Source: Lutraria lutraria (lineage: Eukaryota; Mollusca; Bivalvia; Venerida; Mactridae). From it: a stretch of DNA of 64,000 nt. A model generated the notes under the pieces. It worked only from the letters and a program-made list of their open reading frames with translations, had not been told where the DNA came from and ran no database searches. The stretch spans positions 5,420,138-5,484,137 of the forward strand of contig OZ026833.1 of assembly GCA_964023205.1 (NCBI GenBank), given 5' to 3'. Below, piece after piece: positions 47,807 to 58,713 of this stretch (within the stretch, counting starts at the first letter, position 1; each line of letters opens with the position of its first letter). Position numbers and translations under genes: made by a program.

Positions 47807-47979
47807 CTTGTACTCTAAAGAAAGATTTACGTAAAGAAAAGAACGGTACAAGCAGGCAACATGCAGTCTTCGAATTAGTGGGTTGTCCCCTGCCCGAAAG
47901 GAGTTTTTTTCCTTCTTTAAGTCTTTTGGGGGACAACCTAGTTTTAGAGTTTCCTTCAGAAAGTATATAGTCGGGCAAC
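47807..47979 (-). other. Candidate non-coding 5' exon of the CLC long form
   Basis: On the minus strand, acceptor TTTTTTTGTGACAG and donor AAG|GTATAA bound 173 nt that are richer in G+C than their surroundings. The stretch contains a perfect 10-bp inverted repeat (GGTTGTCCCC at 47881, GGGGACAACC at 47929). It is open in one frame, but that frame resembles nothing I know. Inference only. Confidence 0.3.
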
Positions 47980-50900
47980 CTGTCACAAAAAAATAATTCA
48001 AAGACTGAACATGGTACAACCATTACGAAGATCTCTTTTTTCCCCTGAACATTTTCTAACCACCGACCAAACATAACATACACACTGAGAAATTATTGTT
48101 TGAATTTTTAAAACACATAAATTTTTTGTTGACATTATCATTATGATAAAAGTATCAGTTTCAAGTTTTTGCAACATAAATTTTCAAATCTGTCAGAGCT
48201 CTCATAAGATCCTTTATACAATGGTATTTTGACTCTTGAATTAGCATAATAAAGATTCTGATTCTTGAGAATTTATACCAAAGGGTCAAACTTACTATTA
48301 CATTAGTAGGAAATTTGGTTGACCCTTTAAATTATTGTCAGCTGAGAGTCATTTTTTACCCTCAACTTTTGACGTCTAATGCAAACCCTGTCAGCATTGT
48401 ATCATTAATTGTAGAAAATAAAATCGACACGAGGAAGAAAGACAACTCTTGATAGCACACATAACAACTTATACAAGAGTTATCTACAAAATTTATCAAA
48501 CAGCTAAAATAAAAGACAAATTCCTCACAAGAAGACAGTATAAAGCTAAATATTACAAAGCAAATAAAAGATATCAATGATTTATGATGAAAATAAAAAA
48601 TATCTAAAACAATCTTAAATCATGCAATGATTGACTGAAATGATAAAAACCTACAAATAGTTTCACAAGATCATCAATATCACTTCATACCATAATCACC
48701 TTATTTAATGCACCTGGGTCGTAACATATTGCTTAAGTAGGGCATTTATTGGAGGCTGATTTATAATCACCATTTTACTTCATGCAAGGTCCATGTAAAT
48801 GCAAAAGGTACATGTAACACTTTTTGATACAAAAATGACTCATCTCATGTTTTATTTTTTCAAGTTCGAATCCCCCCCCCCCCCTAAAAATAAGGGGAGG
48901 GGAGGTAATCAAATTGGGGCATTAAATAGGGTGTTTATGGTATAATAAATTCACATAAATGAAAACTTAATGAAAAGCATAAAATACACAGCCTATTCTC
49001 TCACATCCTGAATGAGAATATGAGTCCAAATATGTAAGAAAGAACATCCCATTTTATAAACAACTGTAAAAGTTAATACATCATACTGTCACTGTTAGTC
49101 ATATAATACATCATCATACAAGTATAGTTCAGTTTAACTAATGAAAGTAAAATGAATACATGATAAAAAAAATCCACCAATAAGATGCTTGAATTCAACT
49201 TGAAATGTATAAGGCAAACAAGATGATCTATAGTAACAACTAATAACATGATGAATTTTTTCTGGAATTTTATGCACCTGTATCGATAGCTCTGGGTCAT
49301 ATTGTTTTTGGCCTGTCTGTTTGTTTGTACCAAACTTAAACATTGCCTATAAAATCAAATCGCTTCCGTCTATAATCACCAAACTTTGCATGTTGGTTCT
49401 TCAGGACAACCTCTACAGAACCCATGCATTTTAAGGTCAGTGGATCAAAGGTCACCCTGAGGAAGCATTGTGTTTTAAATTTGTTTAATATCAAAATATG
49501 AAAAAGTGATAATCCAAGCCTAAACAAATACGACAAGTATTAATCAATTTTCTTCATCGAGACATTAGAAGATTAAATGATCATATAATTATATGATGAG
49601 AAAATGGAACTAGCATCATTTCTTTAATAGACACAGTCCATTCCTGATACATAAAGAAGGGCAATATCTTCATTACTTAATCTTATGGTATTCATCTATC
49701 AATGAACTACATGAAGGAATATACATGTAACGTGTCTAAACATGGGTTTCATTATAATATTCTGTGATACTACATGCGATGGTAATTTGTCTATCATAAC
49801 AATACTCAATGATTTCAAGACTATTAACTATATCAGGGAGTGTGTGAAATGTAATGAAATTCAAATAAATTTTGGTGCAGTGCACTAACAAGCTCATTCA
49901 TGCTGTCATTCATGATGTTAATATCCTTATATTTAACCCTTAATCACAAAATAAACATATTCTAATCTTAAAATACTATCAAGTTTTGTGCTTTATCTGA
50001 TAGCTACCTAAGTCACTTAAATTCAGATTGCGGTTTTTCAACAAAACTTAAAAAAACAAACAATTAAATTGAATCAATAAATTGCTGACATGGAATACAT
50101 ATTTTTCCAAATAATACTGTTTGAATAGCACAACAATTTTAATAACGATATTATACACCATGCAACAAGACACAAAAATTACAGGCAATAAATAAATGAT
50201 GGGCAAGGTAACACAGGAAATTCTAAATAATAATAAACACAGAGATTGGACAATCTTACCTTAATAATATCAAATTTTGCTCCAGACCATGAAAAAGTAA
50301 AACAACTGTGTTAAAGGAATACCCTTTTACAACACAAGGATATTGATTAACATCTATTAGGAAGTTGTTATTGATTATTTTGTTTATAAATCAACAATCA
50401 TATTAATTTTAAGCATTTTAGAAAACTGCACAAGTAATTACAGAAAGGCTGTTACAACATACTATTGAATTAACATACACATCAAATCAATACTACATTT
50501 GTTTTCTGTGACAACAGTTTGTTTTAATTTGCATAACAATGACTGGCCATGACTTTCTAAATCAATCATATTTTCAACCATGAGTACCAGCAATTTTTTG
50601 GGGCCATTTTATAGCTGAAATTCAGTCATATTCCCAATGGAAAATAGTTTTTTTGTCCCAATTCACAGAAAAAAAAATCCAAATCCAAAAGAAATTTTTA
50701 TTTTTTTTATTTATTATTTACATCACTATTAGTAGTAAATGCCTAATTCTACAACTGTTCTATGGGAGAATAAGTAGAATAAGTTGAACATTGCAAAATT
50801 GTAGTTATACATTTTTTCCCAATTTTTATAAAAAAACACTGCGAAAATTCCCAATCCCAAGGGTATGGGTTTTATTCCCTAAATACAGAAGAAAAACCTG

Positions 50901-52007
50901 AGTACATACAGTCAAACCATTTAACAAAAGACACCCTTGGGAAAGATATAATGACTGAGGCCTTAAAGGCTTAATTCATAGGTCATTTTGTTCTATTGTA
51001 GAGCATTAATTGGACCAAGTCCCTAGTTCCTAACTTTAGTAACTTGCTCCTGAAATGCATTTCTTTGTTCTTTGACAGTGAAAGTTAATCTAAACACACT
51101 AAAAAAATTATTATCAAAATAATGTTCAAATACTCATTTTAAGGCACATCATAACAGCCCTTTATAATAATTATACTTCTAATAATTCACAGATTGGACA
51201 TGAATGTTATTCATTCTCATTGCATGCAAGGGTAGCTTTTCTTTCTTCATACATGTCCCTTGGCTTCAATAACACTGTATATCCAAGGCCTAAATAAAAT
51301 TGTTTGTTACCGAATATATGCTTATTTAAACTACATTGTAGTAGGTTGAGGTTTTTATGGCTCTTGAAAGCAGTTGGAGAGGTAAAGTAGAGAGAAAGAA
51401 TATTTTCCGTCCCTCTGTCCTAATCAAAAAGTCTAGGGTCATTCCTAATCAGAAACAAACAATTAGTTCAAGCCAAACAAATGGCTGGAAATAAAACTGA
51501 CCAATAAAAATGCCAGCATGTTTCTGTGAATAAACTTCAACAGCTAAGGCACTGTTGTATAATTTTGATTGTTAAAGATTATTCATGTTAGTTTACTGCA
51601 GGATAAGAGTTTCTTTTGTTTCTACTACTAAATAACTAATAATAATATTGGTTACCCACAATCTTAACAAATTAACAGTTATTATCATACATCAACTGGT
51701 TGGCAAGATTACTCAGAGCATAAATAATAAACTTTCGACAATAATATAATCACTTCGGAGCTTGTATAACTGTATTCGCAAATTTTTAAAAATGTTTCAA
51801 TAGTTATCATATTCGTATCCAAACATGTTCGTAGCTACATACCAAATCGCTCAATAATTTGAAAAGAAACATTTATTGATACTAAAACTTAAGTTTAAGG
51901 CTATCAATGCTCATGCATTACTTGCCAACCAGAATAAAACAAATTGACAATCAATTCACACACCTGTAAGCTGTAACACAAAAAATTCTATAACCAGAAA
52001 TATGGAT
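47980..52007. other. Non-coding DNA upstream of CLC exon 1
   Basis: A+T-rich with a family D repeat at about 49275-49465 and a degraded MITE B end at about 50909. At 51964 the minus strand has TTACAG|GTGTGT, a possible donor of a first non-coding exon that would start in the 52.0-kb motif segment. No coding region. Confidence 0.4.
49275..49465. repeat. Dispersed repeat family D, inverted copy
   Basis: GGCCTGTCTGTTTGTTTGTA, AACCTCTACAGAACC and ATTTTAAGGTCAGTGG are the reverse complement of the ordered words at 4505-4665 and 20395-20600. Confidence 0.6.
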
Positions 52008-52086
52008 AATTCGCGACTTTCCAGTTAAGCGCCCCCTAGCGGTACACCGCTATATGGGAAAACAAAATGGCAGCGTATGGGGTCAT
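52008..52086 (-). promoter_or_regulatory. Left arm of the inverted CTCF-like/YY1-like segment
   Basis: On the minus strand it contains TGACCCCATACGCTG, the YY1-like GCTGCCATTTTG and the palindrome TAGCGGT-GT-ACCGCTA. This overlaps CCGCTAGGGGGCGC (52029-52042), which fits the CTCF core consensus. The reverse complement recurs at 61805-61884. Its position just upstream of a possible first CLC exon suggests a promoter or boundary role (inference). Confidence 0.5.
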
Positions 52087-53264
52087 ACTCTTATCATTAC
52101 ATGTGCTTGACAGATTTTTCTTGTTTGTAGTTTACGGCGATTGATAGACATTGATATAATAACCGTTAGTCTCTGAAATGATGTTGTATTTAATAGATTA
52201 CGCATCCCATTTTCTTTCAATTAAATATTGACCCATTTGTCCGTTGTAACCATATTTTATGTACGTATTAGTAATATATACGGGCATTTGAAGTTAGAAT
52301 GTCTGTCAGCATGTTTATGTATTTGTATATATACATCAAAAGTACACGCTTTTCGGTAAATAATTAATTTACATGTATATTATATGTTATGAAAAACTTG
52401 TTGAATGTGATGATTGAATAAATATTTTGACAAAACTTTGACTTGTTTATGAGATTTAACTATTGTTTCCACTTAAGCAAAAAGTGGAATCCATGCAGTC
52501 TTATGTTCATATATAATACAATTTTTAATCATATTCTATACAAAAATTACAACTATATGCCTCCAAGTTTTATATTAGGTGGGGTAATTATTGTGTATAC
52601 ATACATATTAATACATGTTTCCAAAATTCTGATCGCGATCGATAAGATGATATAATATTATTATCAAATGTATAGCTATCAATACCTCTCCTACTGTAAA
52701 TACATTCTTTTTAATATATATGGTTTTGAATGCATCAATAAACAACGTTTTACAGCATATCAAATGTAACAGCTGAAACAGATTCAATAAAACAGTACAT
52801 ATGGTTAATTAATAACTTTATAAGGTGAGTATATTTTCATTGTGATAATTATCATTAATGGCTAAGTCACATAGCCCGGCCGATGTCCGGGCTCGGTAGA
52901 GCTCGGTGGATTTTTTTGGTGCCACCGAGCTCTCCTCATCGGAAGCAGAGCTCGGTGACGTGAACGGACTCCGTCCGGACATCTTCAGGCGACCGACCGA
53001 ACACCGGCCGGTGATCGTACGGAATCTGTCTCAAAATGGGATTTTCTTTTCTGCCGATGTGGCAGCAACTACCGGCCGGAGGTCGGCCGGACATCGGAAG
53101 GAATACGGCCGGTACTCGAGCAGGTAACAGGACACCGTGCGATCGCCGGCCGGGTTGTTAATGGGCTTTTCACAATGACCGGCCGATGCTCGTCCGATGT
53201 AACACGGACTTGGGTGCCGCGCTTTTCCGTTCTCCCTACTGACTGACATTGTCAGTTCATCAAT

Positions 53265-55002
53265 ATGGCTGCACCTAGGAGGCTTCGAATGGCACTGCTC
53301 GAACAGGAACTGGCTCAAGCAAGGTTCCAGTACAACCTGGTCCTGGCGGCAATATTAGAAGCCACCGAGATGGAGCGACAGAGGGCCGGCAGAAGAGAAA
53401 GACGCTGGTGGGTGCGAGAGTGGATTCTACGCAGACCCATTTTCGGCCAGTACGAGACTATCATGAGGGAACTCGAGGCCGAGCACGTTGCCGATTTCAA
53501 AGCCTTCCTCCGCATGGAGCCACAGATGTTCTATGAATTGCTTAACCGAGTTGGCCCCCGCATTACCAAGAGTACAAGGTAAGTTAATCCGTTTGTTTGT
53601 TTGTTGTTTGTTTGTTTGTTTGTTGCTTCACGTCTCACCAACAGTATTTCAGTCATTTCAGAGACGGTCAGTTGACCTACTACACACTGTTCCTGGGCGG
53701 GCCGCTCAACCATCCCTATGAGCGGTACACCAGTACTAATGCACACCTTTATTCCACAGGCAACTGACAACCTCTCTACATATGCAGCGGTAGAGGGAGA
53801 ATGGCCGTAGAAATAATTTCATTACCAATCAACCGTGGAAGTTTGGTTGCCGGGACTGGGATTCGAACTCGAGACCCCTGGATTGCTAGGCAAGTGTTCT
53901 ACCACTGCACCACCGGGCCCGGCAAGTTAATCCGTATTTTGCAAACGAAATTCCCTCCAAACATTATATTCTTGCTACGGTTTAATCATATTTCATCCTC
54001 TTCCTTTGCAGGCATCGAACCCCCTTGGACCCTGGGCTGAAGCTGGCAATCACCTTGAGGTTTTTGGCGACCGGAAGCAGGTACCACGATCTTGCGTTTG
54101 CGTTTCGTGTCCCACATAACACCATCGCCCTTTTCATCCCCGTGGTGTGTCAGGCCATCTACGACGTATACGAGGATGAGATGTGGGCCACTCCCCAGAC
54201 AGAAGATGAATGGCGCCTGGTGGCCGAGGGATTCGGAGACAGGTGGAACTTCCCCCACTGTTGTGGCGCGATCGATGGGAAGCACGTCGCAATCAAGAAG
54301 CCCCCCAAGAGTGGCTCACTCTACTACAACTATAAAGGGTTCTTTTCTATCGTCATGCTTGCGGTGGTAGACTCGAAATACAAGTTCATCTGGGTGGATG
54401 TGGGATCACCAGGGTCGTATTCCGATGCCGGCATCTTTAACCGGTCGCGGCTAGAGCCAGGTCTTCGTGAGGCAACGATCGGACTCCCCCACCCGGATCC
54501 CCTGCCTAATGACGACCGGGACACACTTTACTACATGGTCGGAGACGACGCCTTCCCCCTTCGGCGATACATGTTAAAGCCCTATCCTCATCGTCACCTG
54601 GCACGGGACGAGCGGATCTTCAATTACCGGTGTTCCAGGGCACGCCGTGTGGTTGAAAATGCTTTTGGTATACTGGCCAATCGCTTCAGATGTCTCCTAA
54701 CAACCCTGGGAATGAGACCGTCGACAGTTACTAAGACCGTCATGGCCTGTATGACCCTACACAACGTCATGAGGACATGTTACCCCAACATCCAGAATGC
54801 CGATCTCGACCGGGAAGATGAGCAGGGCCAGTTCATCGCGGGTGCATGGCGAGACCAAGCCGTGCTGGAAGATGTGCAAGCAGCAGGGAACGGACCAAGA
54901 TTGACCGGACCAGGCAAAGAACTGCGCGCATACCTCAAGAATTACTTTTGCAGTCCTGCCGGGAGTGTGCCATGGCAAGATGTGGCAATAAATCAACAGT
55001 AA
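53265..55002 (+). CDS. Harbinger transposase (HARBI1-like, DDE_Tnp_4), two exons
   Basis: Exons 53265-53578 and 54012-55002 join AG|GTAAGT to TTGCAG|G in phase 2 and give 434 aa. The N-terminal part is basic and helical (RRERRWWVREWILRR). The catalytic core shows D193 in GAIDGKH, D243 in GSYSDAGIF and E320 in RRVVENAFGIL, with GDDAFPL between. All three acidic residues are present and there is no stop or frameshift, so the enzyme looks functional. It would cut and rejoin the transposon ends. The start is the first ATG with a continuous frame. The intron is mostly a SINE. Proteins of this family normally need a partner DNA-binding protein, here probably the MADF protein. Confidence 0.93.
53593..53923 (-). 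mobile_element. tRNA-derived SINE in the transposase intron
   Basis: Flanked by perfect 12-bp direct repeats AAGTTAATCCGT (53581-53592 and 53924-53935). The minus-strand head GGTGGTGCAGTGGTAGAACA and GAGTTCGAATCCCAG gives strong A and B boxes, and the tail is (CAAA)n. It makes up 331 of the 433 intron bases. Confidence 0.93.
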
Positions 55003-55428
55003 CGTCTGTATTCTGTGTAACAATATGCATGTACTGGATGCAACCATAGACAGTTCTCAGGACTTAGTACATTGTCGTATATTACAGTCCATTATTCAGT
55101 ATGTTGTTTGCAAAATTAAAACTGTTATTGTGTATTCTTAAAACATTGTCTTTATATTTTATGCCACCGCTTGTAGATCAGGAGGGGCATTTTGTTTTTG
55201 ATCTGTCTGGTTGTCTGTTTATCACCAAACTTTAATATTGGCTATAACTTTTGAATTACTGGTCAAAGAAACTTGAAACTTGGAATACATGCCTTTCTCA
55301 TGGAACAACACATTTGGATGACTTGCGCAAGATCAATGGTTCTACCCAGTATTTGATTGAACAAAACAGTTTGGTACACCTGAGCTTAACTTCAAACAAT
55401 AAATCAACCAATCAGTCAAAAGTACAGT

Positions 55429-55656
55429 GGCCCGTTTCACTAAACTTCGTAAGTCTTAAGAATTCGTAAGTCAAAAATTTAGAATTATTTAAAGTTTTTA
55501 TAACTTCGTCTACTCCTGCCATGTGACATCTCTTTTCAAGGACGATTCCAAAGAGATGTCACATGGCATGATTAACTTAAGATATCAGAAATTACAAACA
55601 TTTTAAAGTTTCGACTTACGAATTCTTAAGACTTACGAAGTTTAGTGAAATGGGCC
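55429..55656. mobile_element. Nested MITE (228 bp, about 45-bp inverted ends)
   Basis: Left end GGCCCGTTTCACTAAACTTC; the right end inverted reads GGCCCATTTCACTAAACTTC. The match continues through GTAAGTCTTAAGAATTCG. It is flanked by CAGT on both sides. A second palindrome, GCCATGTGACATCTCTTT / AAAGAGATGTCACATGGC, lies in the middle. Confidence 0.9.
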
Positions 55657-55924
55657 CAGTCACGTTTCTCTGATGCGGTGTCTGGACAGGCTTTACACAT
55701 TTTGACACTCGTCAGAGCAAAAATAGACAATTATCGACCAATCTATGCAATGAAAGTATACTTATTTAAAGATTAACGTTGTAGCCATTGATCAGGATAA
55801 ACACTAGTATGAAAGTCCCTTTTGGTATGACGTCGGCCAAATATAAAAATTAATGTACACCAGTACGAAAATAATCATTTGTGGGTAAATAATAAAACAA
55901 CATAATGTTCATCGTGATTAATTT

Positions 55925-56060
55925 TGATAACTGTAATTATACGAGGCACACTGTAACTGTAATTATACGAGGCACACTGTTACTATGATTGTACGAGGCA
56001 AACTGTTACTGTGATTGTACGAGGCACATTGTTACTGTATTGTACAAAACACACTGTCAG
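55925..56060. repeat. 26-bp tandem array, 4-5 units
   Basis: TTATACGAGGCACACTGTAA and CTGTAA repeat with increasing divergence toward the right. Confidence 0.85.
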
Positions 56061-56135
56061 TACATACACTACAACTTTGGGCAACTTGGCTGAGGTGTGT
56101 CTCTGTCAGATTGTGCATAATTCCATGCCCTGTCT

Positions 56136-58713
56136 CTACTCCTGCTCCTGCTCCTGATCTGAGTTGTCGTCGTCACCACCGATTGTGTTATCACGTTCAG
56201 TGCTAGCCAGCACTCTGCTGGTCGCACCTAGCACTTGTGAAAGACTGTTATCTTTTGGCCTCTGTGCATGTGACTGCATGTTGCCGGATGATGAAAGCTG
56301 CCACGCAGCTTCAGCGATGTTGGATCCTTGGCTGGCTGCCAATGGAGACTGCAAGGCCAGCAAGGCTGAGAGGTCATAGGTCGCAGAATTAGCAGGTGGT
56401 GCAGAGACTGCCCTGGTAGACTGAAACATAGCAGAGGCATAACAATTGACCGTTTTGCAAGAAAACTTAAGTGTTTGTATGGCGGGTCGTAAAAGGTCGC
56501 CCGTACTTCGTCCTCAGTACAGTTATACTGATATAGTTTCTGGTCTTTCGGGATCATTAAATGTTATTCGGTGTATTTGAAGTTTGAATAACGCTGAGGC
56601 CGGTGCTTGGGGGCGTTGACAGTGTAGTACATTTCATTGCTGTCAATGAACAGTCTTAATATAACCGAGACTGCAATTTTCTCTCTTCTGTTGCATGTTT
56701 TGCTTCCAGGAGATCATATCACCATAATTTAATTAAGGTTATGACATGCATTAGATCTGAATATTGGAAATTAATTATTATTATTATATATACTGTTTAA
56801 TATCACAATGAAAAAAACACATACCTGCCACTGTTCATACTGCTGATCTGGCGGCTGCTGCTGCCGCAATGGAGCCGTAGCAAAGGGGATAAACGGTTGC
56901 GACTGTGGTTTCTGGGATACGGACTGAAGATACATCGGCTGGTGGTGATGAGGATCTACCATCGGGATGGGTGGCTGTACGAACTGCGATGGGGGTGTTG
57001 GAGGATGCTGTTGGGGGTGCTGCTGAGTCCCCGGCATGAGCGGGACGTATTTCATGAAGGTGGTGAAAGTCTCCTGCTGAAACTCTCTGTACCGAGGTGC
57101 TGGCACCTGGTTGTTCGCGCTTGTCATCCACTCAGCCCAGGCGTCACGCTCGGCCTGGAACGGATCTGCAACTGCTGTCTGGGCTATACGCACCTGTAAA
57201 CATAACAATTATAAATACAGCTTTTCAAGAATGTACCCAGAAACCACAAATACGCAGAAAACTAAAAACTCAGTCGAAACTTAACCCCTCATAAATAAAA
57301 CTTACATTTGACCAGTACATTACAAAGAAAATAAGATTTTAAATAGGGGACCTCCTTTGTACGGGCAGTGGCTTAAAACCGCTTGTGTTTTAGGAACCGC
57401 CAACTCACACATCTACACTTCAATACACAAAACTTGCATTTTGTATGGGATTGAAATAGCAGAAAATGGTTTATTTTGCATTTTGTCGAGTATTTAGTTC
57501 TATTTACCTTTTCCGCTGCGTCCTGAGTGGCCTTGCTACTTGACTTGAGACACGCGATCAGCGTCCTGGACATGTCGCTGACGGATGCAGCCTTGTCCTT
57601 CTTGCGGGCAGCTCCTACTCCCTGCGACGTGGCCGGCTCAGACTCAGACGCTGCAGCATACTCCAAATCCGACGCCGAATTCTCGTCCTCACCAGCCAGC
57701 TGAAGCATTCAAACCATCAATAGTAAAATCGCGGCAAGTAGAAAGAAGGGTGAGCAACTCACTGGCAAAGAAAAACAATAAGACAACTCTTTGATAACTT
57801 AGAAAATCTACTGGCAGATGCTTACCCTCCCACAGGTCGATTTCAGCGTCCGTGGTACGTGATGAGCGTCCAGAAACTCGTATGCCTTCAGTTTGAACTT
57901 CTGGAGTGACGTAAGAGGGGCCGCCGCGGATCCACTCTTGCTAATTTTGGGCCTGTTCTTGAGCTTGAAGTGTTCGGTACGGCAACTTGTGAAATGCCTC
58001 TGTATGGCTTGGACTGCAACACACATACAAATTCATTAGGTTTGTTTGTTTGTTTGTTTGTTTGTTTGATTGGGTTTTACGTCCCACGAACATTATTTCA
58101 GTCATATAGAGACGGTCAGTTTTACACTCCGTTCCTGGGCGGGCCGCTCAACCAACCCCATGAGCGGCACACCAGTACTAGGAGCACATTTCTTCCACAA
58201 GCAACTGACAGCTTCCCTTCATATTCAGCGGAAGGTGGCTGGTCGTAGAAAAATCCACGACCATCCGTGGAAGACGTGACTGCCATTACTGACAGCGGCA
58301 GCCGGATAATTCTAAGCCCCTACCGGCAGGGCACAATTCATTAAGACATTTAACAATGTTTTCTAAAGTAAAACATCGTAAATTCAAAATTTGACAAATT
58401 TAAAAATAACTTCAAACATTTCAAAAGCTGACAAGGTCTCACCAGAAAGCTCAATCTGTTCGCTAAACTTGTCCAGAGTCCATTCCTTCAACTTCGTGTT
58501 TTTGTAATTCTCATGCCCAACATCGTAGTACATAGGGTGTCCCTCGTAGAAATCTGCTATCTTTTGCATCTGGTCTTGGGTGATCTCCTCTATCGGCACA
58601 CCAACGGCTCGCCGCGACGCCGACGCCGACGAGGACTTGGACGAGGACGTGGGCCTGGACGAGGACGTGGGCTTGGACTGCGAAGTTGACGCCTGGGACA
58701 CCCGGGACGCCAT
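56136..58713 (-). CDS. MADF-domain DNA-binding protein of the Harbinger element, five exons
   Basis: Exons 58443-58713, 57826-58013, 57508-57699, 56825-57193 and 56136-56420 join in phase (1, 0, 0, 0) to 434 aa ending in TAG. After a serine-rich start (1-45), a MADF domain spans about 47-150: HPMYYDVGHENYKN and KEWTLDKFSEQIELS, then RTEHFKLKNRPKISKSGSAA and AYEFLD. Proline/glutamine-rich and acidic stretches follow. PIF-type elements often encode a Myb/SANT or MADF protein that guides the transposase to the ends and nucleus; that role is inferred here. The start at 58713 follows an in-frame TGA at about 58770. A frame opening further upstream (58898) is not continuous with it. Confidence 0.85.
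58039..58332 (-). mobile_element. SINE in the first intron of the MADF gene
   Basis: Flanked by ACAAATTCATTA (58027-58038) and ACAATTCATTA (58333-58343). It has the same body as the SINE at 53593: GAGACGGTCAGTT, TTCCTGGGCGGGCCGCTCAA and GCACACCAGTACTA, plus a (GTTT)n end. The opposite end is a different head without clear polymerase III boxes. Confidence 0.88.

Larger units (their letters stand above)
55003..56135. other. Spacer between the two convergent Harbinger genes
   Basis: It holds a dispersed repeat (about 55163-55420), a nested MITE (55429-55656) and a short tandem array (55925-56060). No coding content. Confidence 0.7.

Noticed and set aside
47721..48083. 120-residue minus-strand frame upstream of CLC exon 1
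   Set aside because: No family resemblance. It crosses plausible splice signals, so I list the inner part only as a candidate non-coding exon.
53986..54285. Antisense frames across the transposase and MADF exons
   Set aside because: They are shadows of G+C-rich coding DNA; the sense frames carry the recognisable domains and the splice phases.
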